Below are positions 44,756 through 57,613 of a stretch of DNA of 64,000 nucleotides, one piece after another. Each line of letters begins with the position of its first letter. The first letter of the stretch is position 1. The notes under the pieces are model-generated. The model was not told the DNA's origin and did no database searches. It worked only from the letters and a program-made list of their open reading frames with translations. Position numbers and translations under genes: made by a program. Location: positions 30,321,375 through 30,385,374 of the forward strand of contig CAIIXF020000005.1 in NCBI GenBank assembly GCA_903813345.2, given 5' to 3'. The stretch comes from Owenia fusiformis. Taxonomy: Eukaryota; Annelida; Polychaeta; Sabellida; Oweniidae.

Positions 44756-46744
44756 AACCGGAGAAGTCGAGGCGAACAGGCCACATGTTTATATACCCAG
44801 TACAGTTCCAAATGTAGGTGCACTTCAGTATTCAAGTCAAGCCATGGTTGCTTGTAGGTACATTCAGATCATGATGGATATTGGAATTCAATCTATTGAT
44901 CTGAAACAAAAAGCCTTCATTAGAAAGTTCATTACACCTCTACGAATTGATCATGGAGGTGTATTATAAAGAGTTTAACACACAACTATAATAGAAGAAT
45001 GTCAGTAAATGTCAACAAAATCATGTTACGAATAGCTTACAAGATTCACTAATACATATATACAATATACATTAAGGCTGGTTTAAATTTTCCAGGCAAA
45101 ATGTTGTCTATCTGAAAATAACATACTGTACTCCCCATATATTTTGACGCTATTTTATTCCATGAATTTTGAGAATTCACAATTCCGCCACTATCAAATA
45201 ATAGTGCCGAAGGCCCAAGGTCCAATATTTCACTATACATGTATTGCCCTTAGAAATGACGTTATTGTACTATTAATCATGTCTATCCAATGTCATATTT
45301 CCCAGGGTTTAAATTGGCAAACTTTGAGATGATTATTTTTTGTGATTTACCACCATTGCCAATTGCATGAAATTAAATCACGTGAAAAATGCAAGAAGTA
45401 CAGTATTTTACTATAAATTAAAGGGCATCTCAATGCTAAAATCTGACAGAATGCCAAATATGTACCAGTCTTGATAATTATAATTGCAATATGATCTTAT
45501 TAATCACTATGTCACCATCTGGCTAAATGTTCTGCAAGAAACAATAGACAAGACATACTCTTATTTGAAACATCAACAAGAGATTTGTACTTTTGTAAAA
45601 AAGATTTGAAAATGAACCAAATATAAACAAGTCTCTCCCCATCCTCCGATCACAGGGCTTCAAAATCCAGAATATATTCTTTCTTTTTACCCCCTGCGAT
45701 TAGAAGTTGGCATTTCCCCGATTAAGAACTCGCAATCTGATTGGCTGTCGCAACACTGTGACAGAAATCATGTATAAGTCATTGCGCATAATTAGATCAC
45801 ATGATTCAGTTTAATCGGGCACTTCCAAATTGGTTATAGCAGGGGGGAAGAAGGAGGTACCGATTCTGGATACCTGCTTAGGAGGATGGTCTCTCCCTTA
45901 TACAGTTACTTTACCTTTATTGTGGGGTTGTAACAGAGGGTGGAAGCTAAACTATGAAAAATGGATTTTCAAGTGATGTTCGTTGAATTAGAAAATGAAA
46001 TAGACACAGTGAAGCTAGTGCAGCACAACCTGTACATCTAAACGTCCTCTCTCATCAAAACACCTCTTGATTTGACAAATGCTTTCAGTCCCAAATTTTG
46101 TTATCATTGACTCACATATTTAAAATGTGAACCTTGAAATGTGAACACCTGCTATTCAAACACTTTTGCCTGGTTCGAGTGATTTTCAGATTAGACAGGT
46201 TTTAGCTTATGATTTGCTATTATACCAAAAGTATTCAAAGGATGACATTGAGAGACCTTGATTCAAATCATGTTTTCATGTATCGTAATTCATTTTTTAT
46301 CAAAAAATAACAGGTATCATCAACCTTGAAAAATACTTAAAGGATTTCTTTTGAATATACTTTTTATTTTGAATGAATGAGAATTCACCCAAGGCATAGA
46401 CAGTTACTGAGCTCAGTGAAAGACATATCATGTAACGTAAGCACTTTATGAATGGTGAATGACATTTCATATACGTAGATTGAAGACAAGCATATTAAAT
46501 ATGTCTGATAAAGTTTCTCCTCAAAAACACCAACCACATGTAAGTATGATATATAAAATAGTATAATTAAACTATAAATTAAAAATAACATACGAAAAAT
46601 ACTATTCTACTGTATATTGCTTACATGTAGGTCCATGATTTGGAGGAAGCCACAGTATTTTAAGAAAGGAAGCACGACAAAAGAAAGAATTCTGAAACTG
46701 AAACAATTTTTCTCAGATTCTATCTTTAACATTAATTCTTTCAG
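44756..46744. other. Region between kinesin start and first visible EF-hand exon
   Basis: The kinesin promoter and 5' exon(s) must lie in the left part. A MITE occupies 45126-45403 and a repeat ending in GACAGGTTTTA occupies about 46030-46207. The earlier exons of the EF-hand gene, including its start, should be in this stretch, but I could not identify them with confidence. Confidence 0.4.
45126..45403. mobile_element. TA-flanked MITE of the CTGTACTYC family containing a palindrome fragment
   Basis: CTGTACTCC and GAAGTACAG ends are flanked by TA. The interior contains a segment (AAGGTCCAATATTTCACTAT ... GAAATGACGTTATTGTACTA) nearly identical to one arm of the palindrome at 4009-4120, so it is a nested or captured piece. 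Confidence 0.6.
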
Positions 46745-49700
46745 ATTAGGGACTTGTCACTAATCTGGATGCGGAAGATAATGACTTTCATAGACTTGCA
46801 GGACATTGATAAAGATGGCGTTATAGGATACAATGACCTTATGCTGCTAGCAGACAGATTTGGAAAATTAGGTATATTTCTTTAAATTTCTTGCTGTTAT
46901 GAAAAATTTTGCAACTGTTTTGCAATCTGAACTTTTTAATTGAGAATGCAACAATATTTACACTAATTCTTAAATCATCTAAATTATGAGGATTTCCAAG
47001 ATGAGTGGTTTCATTGTTTCTTTGTGAGTGATCACTGATGCGTCGGGTGTCCCAAAAAAAACGTCCTGCTTTTTGACATCTCATATCTCTGCAATAGATA
47101 AACCAATTCCTTTGAAATTTATCAGGATGTAATATTAGGGTATTATTCACAAGTTGTGAAAATATACAAGGAATCCAATGTAAATCAAGCGAGTATTGAT
47201 AGATACAAAATAGAATATCAAGAAATGTAATATCAGAGAAAAATATCAGTTATGCTAGAAGTTGGGCAACGTATGACTTGCAAGTTAGCAAATCATCAGT
47301 TTCAAGGATGGCTAAAGAATTGAATCTGAAACCATTTAAGAAAATACAAGTTTCTAGAAGAGACAACAATGTTAGAGGAAAAAGAAAAACAAGATGTTGC
47401 AATTTATATGATCGTTATTCAGCCGCAAATGTCAAGATGATCATTTTCACTGATGAGGACTTTTCTCTTTCAGTAACCAAAAATCGTCAAAATCAGTGCG
47501 CGAAATAGACGTCCGACATCGGCCATTGGCCTGACAAAATTATAGATGGCTTGTTTTGATAAAAACACCCAGACATTTTGGCCTGCCAGACATTTGTAGC
47601 ATTCGTTAGATTACCCATGAATAGAACTTACATTTCAGTCCGGAAATCCTCCGAATTCCCCGCGTTTTCGGCTTATTCCATGACTTTTGTTGAAAATTGA
47701 AAACAATTTCAAAATATTTTTGTTTTCGTACGGAAGCCCAAGATATAACGTGACTTTCGATTGGCTGTTGTTGTGTGTTGAAATTACGGTGATTTTGATT
47801 GGCTATGAATGACTCATTTCTTCATCGTCGTTCGCAAATCGAGTGCATTATCAGTATGCCGGATGTAGGAAAGAAATTGAAAAATCGAGCCGGCATCTAA
47901 GTCGAAAAAGTCGGCAGTTTGGAAGTATTTTGGGACTCTGATATCACAAGGTAGACGAATTGGTAATAGTACACAATCCAGACTATGTGAAATGCCGACC
48001 ACATTCGCGGCAGATGCTTTATATTCGATTTTAATTGACGTATTTCTGAATATGATTTTGAAAAGTGAAACTGAAAGTGAAACTGTCATCATCAGACATT
48101 GTATCATTTTTAATGTTTTGTCCCGTCCCGAAAGTACCGTGTCCCGAGACAAATTGTACCTTTCCGTACCAATAATTCTTTTGGATTGTGACACCTCTAA
48201 TATATACCTTGAATTTTAGTGGAGTCTGTGTCCACAGTATGTGTTTTTGAATACCTTGAAGCTTCTGAGTTCTGAGCAATTCTAAACCGACCAAAATCAG
48301 TACAATTTAGTTTGATCAATATGTACATGTTCCTCATGTTTTTGTAAGGTGAATCTAGGGGGAAATCAGCACACCCAGGCTGTTGGTTAAGTCATCAAGT
48401 ACAGTATAGTGAATAATACATGACATGCAATGGAATTAGTTTTATCTTTGTTAATATTGTACTAAACTAAATCTCATTTTAGAGTGATTGTGGAGAAATA
48501 TGGTACAGTCTGTTTCACTGCTTCAAAGGCAAGCAGTTGAACCTGAAAAATAAGAAATCTATAGACCATTGTGCCATAATATATAAAAAAGTATATTCAT
48601 ATTGCACACGAATGGCATTTGTATATTTCAGATTATTTAGTGTTTAGTGCAATAAGCCTATGCCCTCTTGTAATTTGATGTCTGCCTGCATGTTATTTTT
48701 TGAGAATTAACACGGTAGAGAAGCATCAAAATATAAGAGGTTACAGACTTTATGAGCCAATTTACAAGCAATCCAACATAACAAATGCCATTCGTGTGCA
48801 ATAGAAATAAACAATTTATTATTTAGATTTCTTATATTTCAGGTCTAACTGCTTGCCCTTGAAGCAGTGTAACAGACTTTAAGTGAAATTTTTAGCCAGA
48901 GAAGTAAGAAACAGCCTGCCAAAAATTGGCCTGAGAAAAAATGATATGGCTTGTTAAAATCTGGCTGGCCTGCCAAAATGTCTAGGTTAAAAAAATCCTT
49001 ATTTCATGCACTGCAAAATGATCGGGTGTATGGAAAGCGTAAATGTCAAATTCAGCCATCACGTCTTTACCATGAAACTTCACGTTTTTCCAAAAAGATA
49101 ATGGTTTCTGCAGGAGTAACCTGGAAGGGGAAGACGGACATTTATTTTATTAATACTGTAAGCCAAAGTCAACAGCGAAAGCGATATTAAGTTATTAGAT
49201 GAAAATCTGCTACCTGATTGTAGGAGGATTTACCCTAGAAATGACTATGTGTTTCAACAAAATGGGGCCCCTTCCCACACAATTGGGGTAACCCATGCCT
49301 ATCTGGAGAGATCCAACCCACCATTTATCAAAAAGGTTATATGGCCTCCACAAAGTCCAGACTGTAATCCAATGGATTACTCTGTTTGGGATTCTCTAAA
49401 TCAAAAAGTTTACAGTGGTATAAGGGATAAGTTTACAGAACAAACATTAAAAGAGAGAATAAGTGTGTCATGGCAGGAGATATCACAGGATGAAATCAAG
49501 AGCAGTATCTCTGTATGCAAGAAACGACTCTGTTTAGTTGTGAATGAAGAAGGAGGCCACATTGAGCACAAGTTATAAGATAAGTGAGTTGTCGATCTTT
49601 TGCTTTTTATCTTATGCAGTTTAACTTTTGTATTTGGCGATGCTCATCAATCTATATTATAAGGTGAAATAAGTGAGTTGTCCTCCGATATTACATTTCT

Positions 49701-52700
49701 TGCTATGCTATCTTGTATTTGGGGATACTCATATAATGTACATCCAATTAATTTAATATTTAAATAACTTATAGGTAATATCCTTATCTTACTCCCTGAT
49801 AAATTTCAAAGGAAATGGTTTATATCTTGCAGAGTTATAAGAGCTCAAAAAGCGGGACGTTTTTTTTGGGACACCCGATATGCCCCATAATAAAGTACTA
49901 AACAAGACACACAGTGATAAATATCGCACTTTGAAGAGCAAACTGGCCACCATGCAATTCACCCAGCATGGCCAAAACCTAATCAGACCTTGGCACTAGT
50001 CTGCTCTTGCATCTGTAAACATTTCAAGTTGACAAGGTTAGCGGTTTTCCTGCAATTTTGATGACAAGAATTTATTTGTAGTCTTGAACTTTGGGAAAAT
50101 TTAGATAACATTGTTTGTGACCTAATTTGATGACCTTCGACCTTGAAAATTTTACTTTTTCAGACCTCAGTAGGTGTTTTGTAATTAAGCTGACCTAAAT
50201 TTAAATCCAAAATATCAATTTAGAAAATCAACTTTTTGACCTTTTCAAGGCCACTGAAGGTCAACGAAAGGTCAAATCTGAAATCTAAGGTCAGATTTGA
50301 ACTTCTGAGAACTTGTAGATGATTTTAAAAAAAAATTGGTCAATTTGGAGCAAGTTGAAAAATTCAAAATGGCCGCCAAATTGAAAAATTCAAAATGGCC
50401 ACCATGTAATTCAGCCAGCATACCCAAAACCTAATCAGATCTTGGCAATAGTCTGCTCTTGCATCTGTAAAAATTTCAAGTTGAACAGATAAGTGGTTTT
50501 CCTGGAATTTTGATGACAAGATTTGTTGAAAAATTCAAGATGGCCGCCACATAGTTTACCCAGCATGCCCTAAACCTAATCAGATCTTGGTACTAGTCTG
50601 CTATTGCATGTGTAAAAATTTCAAGTTGAACAGGTTAGCGGTTTTCTTGGAACTTTGATGACAAGAATTGATTTGTAGTCTCAAACTTTGAGAAACTTGG
50701 ATAACATCATTTGTGACCTAGTTTAATGACCTTGACCTTCGACCTTGAAAATTTCACTTTTTCAGACCTCAGTAGGTGTTTTGTAATTAAGCTGACCTAA
50801 ATTTAAATCCAAAGTATCAATTTAGAAAATCAACTTTTTTGACCTTTTCAAGGTCACTGAAGGTGAATGAAAGGTCAAATCTGAAATCTAAGGTCAGATT
50901 TGAACTTTTGAGAACTTGTAGATGTTTTTAAAAAAAAAATTTGGTCAATTTGGAGCAAGTTGAAAAATTCAAAATGGCCGCCAAATTGAAAAATTCAAAA
51001 TGGCCACCATGTAATTCAGCCAGCATACCCAAAACCTAATCAGATCTTGGCAATAGTCTGCTCTTGCATCTGTAAAAATTTCAAGTTGAACAGATAAGTG
51101 GTTTTCCTGGAATTTTGATGACAAGATTTGTTGAAAAATTCAAAATGGCCGCCACGTAGTTTACCCAGCATGCCCTTAACCTAATCAGATCTTGGTACTA
51201 GTCTGCTCTTGCATCTGTAAAAATTTCAAGTTGAACAGGTAAGCAGTTATCCTGGAAATTTGATGACAAGATTTGGTTTATGTCCCGCCCGCCCGCACGC
51301 CCGTACGCCCGTACGCCCGCCCAACAGCACAAGACGACGACAATATAGCACTTTTTCAAAGTGCGATAAAAATTAGTACCGTGGGTACTGGGCTCACATG
51401 GTGACAGAAAAAAACGGATATAATTTTTTGCTGATTTTTTGTAACAAAATTATTTCAAGCCACTTGCCACTATTTTGGACTGACGGAGAGACAGATGGAC
51501 AAATCGATGTTAAGTAAAATTGCTGAAAAAAAACGGATATAATTTTTTTTCAATTATTTGGAACAAAATTATTTAATACAACTACTCTTTACAGTGACAT
51601 GGCTTTTTGCAATGCAAGACACCTGAATATATTTGTAAAGCTAGGAAATGGGCCAAAATTGAATTTCACGAGACAAAAATGACGACCATTTTGAAATCAG
51701 GCAAGCTTTTGAACCAGGAGTCAAAGGGGAGTTTTATTGTATTGATGTTGAACAAAAATAACGTGAAACTGGAATCCTATCGACAGAGGTTTTAAGTAAA
51801 TGGTCCAAAAGAGGATTTCGCGAGACAGATGAACAAATCAATGTTAACTAAATTGGCTGAAAATAAAAAAACAGATATAATATTTTGCCGATTTTTTGTA
51901 ACAAAATTATTTCATACAACTACTCTTTACAGTGACATGGCTTTTTACAATGCAGGACAGCTGAAATTATTTGTAAAGCTAGGAAATGGGCAAAAAGTGA
52001 ATTTCGCGAAACAAGAATGGCGACCATTTTGAAAATAGGCGAGCTTTTGAACCAAGAGTCATAGGAGAGTTTTTTGTATTGATGTTGAACAAAATTAACT
52101 TAAAACGGGAATCCTATCGACAGAGGGTTTAAGGTAAATGGTCCAAAAGTGGATTTTGCGAGACAGATGGACAAATCAATGTTAACTAAAATGGCTGAAA
52201 ATAAAAAAATGGATATAATTTTTCGCTGATTTCTCGTAACAAAATTATTTCATACATCTTCTCTTTACATTGACATGGATTTTTACAATGTAGGACACTT
52301 GAAATTATTTGTAAAGCTAGGAAATGGGTCAAAAGTGAATTTCGCGAGACAAAAATGGCGGCCATTTTGAAAATAGGCAAGCTTTTGAACCAGGAGTCAT
52401 AGGGGAGTTTTCTGTATTGATGTTGAACAGAAATAACTTAAAACAGGAATCCTATCGACAGAGGTTTTAAAACGTGCCACTGTTATTGACGAAAAGTGGA
52501 TTTCGCGAGTCAGATAGACAAATCAATGTTAACTAAAATGGCTGAAAATAAAAAAATGGATATAATTTTTCGCTGATTTTTTGTAACAATATTATAACAT
52601 ATATCTACCCTTTACATTGACATGGATTTTTACAGTGTAGGACACCTGAAATTATTTGTAAAGCTAGGAAATGGGTCAAAAGTGAATTTCGCGAGACAAA

Positions 52701-54346
52701 AGTGACGGCCATTTTGAAAATAGGCGAGCTTTTGAACCAGGAGTCATAAAGGAGTTTTCTGTATTGATCTTGAACAGAAATAACTTAAAACAGGAATCCT
52801 ATCGACAGAGGTTTTAAAGGAAATGGGTCAAAAGTGAATTTAGCGAGACAAAAGTGACGGCCATTTTGAAAATAGGCAAGCTTTTGAACCAGGAGTTATA
52901 GGGGAGTTTTCTGTATTGATCTTGAACAGAAATAACTTAAAACAGGAATCCTATCGACAGAGGTTTTAAAACGTGCCACTATTGTTGACGGACAAACAGA
53001 CGGACGGACGGACGGACGGACGGACGGACGGACGGACGGACAAGTGAGTGATTGCAAAAGCTCACCATGTGAGCTAAAAAGGGTGTCCAAAAAACAGGAC
53101 CAAAGAGAAAGTTGATTAACTCGGTCAATTTTGCATTTTCTTCTTTGATATTTCAGAATTATTTAGATTATTCAAGTTGGATTTTGTTGTAAAAGTTTGA
53201 TTATAATGTGCCTATTGACCTAAGTAATCAACTTTCTTTTCTTTCATTTTTTTAACACCCTGTAGGTTTCGTTTCTCTGGGTTATCGTTAAATATAATTC
53301 GATAGTACAATAAAACGTAATATGATTTTCTAGTTAAAAGTGAGAAGTCAAAGAATGAGCACATAGAGATACATAGAAAAAGACACAAAATTCTCAATGA
53401 AAGCTCTGAAGGACCCATGACATTTAAGAAACAAATCTTAAAGTACTGGCAGCTGATGGATGACCCAGCTATAGTTGAACAATGGCAGAAGGAATCATCT
53501 GGATTTTTCAAGGTATAATACTCACTTTATTCACAATCTACAAACTCTCATAGGTTAAGGAGTGCATAGCTAGAATAAGTTAACATTGACCTGTAATTTC
53601 AAATGTTCAAACGGGTCAAAATTTGGTACTCTAGGTCTACCTTAACCCTTTCCCGATGTGAATATAAGAGGAAAATGTTGTCCCCAGTGACGGATAAGTA
53701 AGAGTGTTTTTTAGGGGAAAACTGCAAAATACCTATGCCCTGGGACCTATACCTTGGATTTCATCACTGATATACAATTTTTAGTAAGGATTATCACATA
53801 AGAACAACTTGTCAAAATTTGGTGTAAAAATACTGAATAGAACTGGAGATATTGTCATTTCATTGATGTATATAAATAAAAATAATGGTGCCAAAAGGAG
53901 CCTATCGTCCTGAAAGGTATTACATAATAGGGCTCCATATGGAGCCTATCGTCGTGAAAGGGTTAAAGTCCAAAGTATGAGCATGGACTGTTGAACAATA
54001 TTTGTATTTTCTTAAATATCATCTGTTACATGTATATGTATTACAGATTCTTGATTCCAAGGGCAATGGTTACTTATCATTTGATGATTTCATTGTTTAC
54101 TGGAGAGTACTTGGGATGGATACAAGGTTCGCCAGAATGCAGTTTGACTATGTTAATACCAACCAAGATGGTTTGATCACAGAAGAAGAATTTGTAAAGG
54201 CAAGAGTGGAATACTTCACTAATACAGATCCAAACAATCAAAATCAAGATCCTCTATCAATAGAGTATTTTCCATATAGCTTTGAAATCTCATTAAAGTC
54301 TTGTTTTAAATTAGATTTTAGGAGATCTGAATTTTTAACCACTTAA
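46745..54346 (+). CDS. EF-hand protein, sarcoplasmic calcium-binding protein/calexcitin type (5' end not found)
   Basis: Three in-phase exons, 46745-46871, 53334-53512 and 54047-54346, encode about 200 residues to a TAA stop. EF-hand loops are DIDKDGVIGYND (exon 1), DSKGNGYLSFDD and NTNQDGLITEEE (exon 3), each with the central glycine and hydrophobic position. The first two end in Asp rather than Glu at position 12. The lead-in WMRKIMTFIDLQDIDKDG and the spacer FKKQILKYWQLMDDPAI match the invertebrate SCP/calexcitin family, cytosolic Ca2+ buffers or sensors of about 180-190 aa. The last 30 residues after NTDPNNQNQ are not family-like, so an unrecognised splice near 54235-54265 is possible. 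The 6.5-kb first intron holds the mariner and two pearl-like elements. Confidence 0.7.
47494..49013. mobile_element. Non-autonomous hAT-like element inserted in the mariner
   Basis: The element is 1520 bp. Its ends are inverted (CAGTGCGCGAAATA and, complemented, CAGTGCATGAAATA) and it is flanked by an exact CAAAAT duplication (47488-47493 and 49014-49019). CAGTG ends fit hAT elements, although 8-bp duplications are more usual. Inside lie mirrored words (CTGACAAAAT/CTGCCAAAA, GGCCTGCCAGACATTT/GGCCTGCCAAAATGT) and a second palindrome, 48504-48883. Confidence 0.75.
48504..48883. repeat. Palindrome nested in the hAT-like element
   Basis: Arms starting with CAGTCTGTTTCACTGCTTCA and ending in the complement (GAAGCAGTGTAACAGACTTT) pair for about 60 bp. 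A further inner pair, CACACGAATGGCATTTGT with its complement, is near 48605 and 48782. This is a third level of nesting. Confidence 0.65.
49905..51372 (+). mobile_element. Pearl/HINE-like element with long repeat units
   Basis: Sub-terminal inverted repeats TATCGCACTTTGAA on the left and TTCAAAGTGCGATA on the right enclose tandem units: a compound unit of about 600 bp repeated at about 50040 and 50640, containing shorter repeats with CCCAGCATGCCC..AACCTAATCAGA. A CGCCCGTACGCC microsatellite (51285-51325) follows, at the right end. Confidence 0.65.
51380..53085 (+). mobile_element. Pearl/HINE-like element with ~330-bp tandem array
   Basis: GCTCACATGGTGA on the left and TCACCATGTGAGC on the right enclose about five copies (the first partial) of a unit of about 330 bp. 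The unit carries GCTAGGAAATGGG, TTTCGCGAGACA and ATCCTATCGACAGAGG. A (GGAC)n microsatellite follows at 52990-53040. It directly abuts the previous element, and open frames within it are repeat shadows. Confidence 0.65.
53642..53966. mobile_element. TTAA-bounded MITE in the EF-hand gene
   Basis: The inverted ends TTAACCCTTTCCCGA and TCGTGAAAGGGTTAA have TTAA at both borders. The interior carries two GGAGCCTATCGTC copies. It is similar in design to 34079-34378. Confidence 0.6.
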
Positions 54347-57300
54347 GTTTAACATACATTTTGTATTTTTTTTGGTAGCATATTTGAATGCTGTGTGTAA
54401 TTTTCTATCAAAACAACTTTGATTTTCACTGTAATTTACCTTTATTCAAATTCTAAAGATTTTCAAGTTTTCTAAAAATGGTTGGGCTAAATTTCCCATT
54501 GACATAACGTTGAAAACCTTTAAAAGTTTATTTACTCTTATAAGGATCACAATTTTAATGTGAAATCACAATCCACATGTCAATAATATTATTTAGTTGC
54601 ATTCCAATGGTGTTTGTTGATAAAAGTTGATACAAATGGAATTACTTCAAGAAATTAAGTGACTCTTGCTATGAGGTTGCCATGTTATTTAGCCCTACCA
54701 ATACCCATGATGCCATCTAGTTTTCCATTTATATGGAAAAGGGTCAATTAAGACTGATGTCTGATATGTTTAAGTGAATAAATTAACTCTTTCCCCATTG
54801 CATTACTTAAGTTAATAAAATATGAGATGCACAGATCTTTTTAAATTGAATTTTTCTAATGCTTATAGTTTAAAATTTCTACAACATGCATGCACAATCC
54901 ACATACCAACACTGAATATACAGTCAAGTTTTCATAAAAATTATCATGAATTTTTTTGTGCCAGCTAACCAGATCCCAATTTGAAAAAAGTGCATGTATT
55001 TTTGAAGTATAAGACAAACAAGATGGGGTTTATTTATACTCATGCCAATTCTGTTTTTAGGCACTCCAGTTCAATACACTATTTCCATTATACTATAACC
55101 TTCCCTGACTTTGCCAATATGCAGCCATGACAACTTTATTTACACTAAGACAAACACTCCACAATAATCCTATATTTCCCAGACAAATGATAACAATTGC
55201 AATCTTGGATATCTTGAATGCATTAATTTCATTGTAGTATAATGGCCCTTAATAAAATAATTTTATATTAAAGTCCCCGTCTAAAGTTTGAAAATATTTT
55301 TTTATCATTCATTTACTATTTGTCATTACTTAAAAAGTGATTTTAGAGACTTTTGAACAAAAAAAAAAAAATTCAAAAAAAGTTATGAGCATTTCATTTC
55401 TCAAATATTCAAATTTCCCGCCATTTTTCAAAAAAAGTTGAAATTTCTTAATCATCAAATATTTCTTAATGCATTTCAAAAAATATTATCTTTTTAACAC
55501 CAATGCAAAGGTTGAACAAAGGACACACTATTTCAATAATAAAATGCCATATTTAATGGGCCACTTCAATGTTTTAAGGTACCAAAAACTTTTGAAAAAA
55601 AATTGTAATTTTTTTTCGATGTCAATCTTTTCTAAATATGTTAGACTTTCATAAAAAACCAATGTTGATTGTCTAACCAGGTTAAAAGGAAGAATAAATT
55701 ATGTTTTAGATATCATTGTACCATTGGTTTCTATGAGAACTAAAATTTTGAAATGCATTTTTCTCAGAACCATTTTCATGCACTGATAAGTTCATTTCTC
55801 GCTTATTTATGAACCGATTTTCTTAATTTTTTGGGCAAAAAACATGGGAGGATGAATGCTATGCATTGGTGTGAATTGTGGCTAATTACAAGATATGAGT
55901 GATAAAAGTTGGTTTTAAATAAATTCACAAATTTTGGAACAAAAAGTCTATCAAAAACCACTTTTTGAAATTTAAAAAAAAAGTTTCACATATCACACTT
56001 TGATAACATTGGGTAAGACTACATTATAAGCCAAAGTGGTTTAAACTTTACATGGGGCCTTTAAAGATTTCTTACAACTCCAAATATTATTAAGAAGTTT
56101 ATTCTATGTATTAGCAGGAATGATTGAATACACTAAAAGTAGTATTCAATATGTACCAATTGCCATTATAATTGACTGACCTTCCTACTAGTGTAATAAC
56201 ATTATGATGTTACAGAAAACATAAAACACCTTGAAGAAATTTGAAGAAGCATGGAAAACAGGAATATTTTCAGATGATTACTTTAAGAATACAGTGTAGT
56301 TAACAAATGAACACATTATGCCCAGATCGAGAGAACACTGTAATATTAGAAAGGATCACCTGGCAGTGTTTCCTATTATCCGTTCAACTGTCTGTATTGA
56401 ATATTGTTTTCTACTAGTATTCAAAGTGATTGTATTGGGTGTTATGTTTGTTTACTTTTTATCTCAAACATATAAAAAATATCTGTAAATAAAGTGCAGT
56501 GCAAATTCATTGACTGCATACTTAAGTATCACTGGGGTGAAATCGGCTGATCTGAATGTTCATTTAACTAAAATACCAGTGTGTTCAAAACAGAAATGGG
56601 GTTTTTCCGAATTCTTTATTTCCACTCTGATTTATCAAAAGTTCCCTTTTATTTAATGCTTGAGAAAGCCTATGAATACAACATTTTCCTTATATTCCTG
56701 GTCAATATATAATATCTGCTTTCTTTTAGAGATAGCAGTTGATGGAAATTTAAGAAGAATCGTTCAAAATCCTTGACTATTCTAAAGCCAGTGATAGGTG
56801 GCATGATAAACACTGCCCCCAGGATTCCGTGTTTGCAGAGCGCGGACGGAATTTGCCTCTGCCCGCGGAATTGCAGAATCAACTATTTTGGTCAATTTCC
56901 GCGGAATTTTCCGCAGAATCCATATATTTTCCAAAAGTTTAAAAAGTCAGTCTTACCTGTAACAATTTGACACGTTTTCAGTCAAATCCCTTGCAGAAAT
57001 AACCCAAATTATGCGAAGTGAAAATTCTAAACGCCATCGTTTGATTTCTGCCGTTAGATGGCAGCATGTATGTAGTGACTGACTACCTGACTATCACGAT
57101 ATTTTCCCGTTTACTGGTTCGAAAACCATTAGTTTTTCTTTCGGTTCTCGTCAGAAAGTTAAACAAAGACATAAATTAATAACAGTTATTTATATTATTA
57201 AGTTATTGATCGAAAACTTCGAACTCCAATGAGATATTACACTTAAAACCTGATTTACATATATCGTGATTCCCATTATGCGCCCGATCCTCCGTGTTTG

Positions 57301-57613
57301 AAGTTTCGAAAAATGTGAAATTTGAAATAAAATCTGAATAAAACATTTAAAATGGATCATGTTTTTAGAATATATGATACTGTTCTTGTTAAACCAATCT
57401 TGATTTTTTTTATAATAACCGCAAAAAAATGCCGCGAATATCCGCGGAATTTCTGCAGAATTAGCCCTTTCTTCTTGCAGAATTCACTAATTTCACTTGC
57501 AGAATTGAGCATTTTAACTTGCAGAAAACTGGGGGGAGTGGATAAATGCTGTTCTATCAGATCAGTCAGCCTTTGAAAGAAAAACATCTAGCCTACCTGT
57601 AAACTTACATATA

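Larger units (their letters stand above)
47278..49578 (+). pseudogene. Broken mariner transposase gene
   Basis: The DDE transposase reads FTDE ... QQNGAPSHT ... SPDCNPMDYSVW. It is interrupted by the element at 47494-49013, frameshifted between FINT and the block ending in FQQNGA, and lacks the second catalytic Asp. It cannot encode an active enzyme. It sits in the EF-hand gene's intron in the same direction. Confidence 0.85.
47044..49877 (+). mobile_element. Degenerate mariner/Tc1 transposon
   Basis: Terminal inverted repeats CGGGTGTCCCAAAAAAAACG on the left and its near-exact complement ending 49877 bound the element. Sub-terminal blocks (AAACCAATTCCTTTGAAATT and complement) are also inverted. 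The transposase is in pieces: 47278-47493 (HTH part to the first catalytic block FTDE) and 49014-49578 (WKGKTDIYF, FQQNGAPSHT, WPPQSPDCNPMDYSVW). Lesions: a 1.5-kb insertion, a frameshift near 49160, and Asn (codon 49261-49263) where the second catalytic Asp is expected. The N-terminus is also truncated. It is inactive. Confidence 0.88.

Noticed and set aside
47814-48194. 126-aa minus-strand frame inside the hAT-like element
   Set aside because: No transposase motif (no DDE or RNase H-like block) could be seen. It is probably non-coding filler, although a degenerate fragment cannot be excluded.
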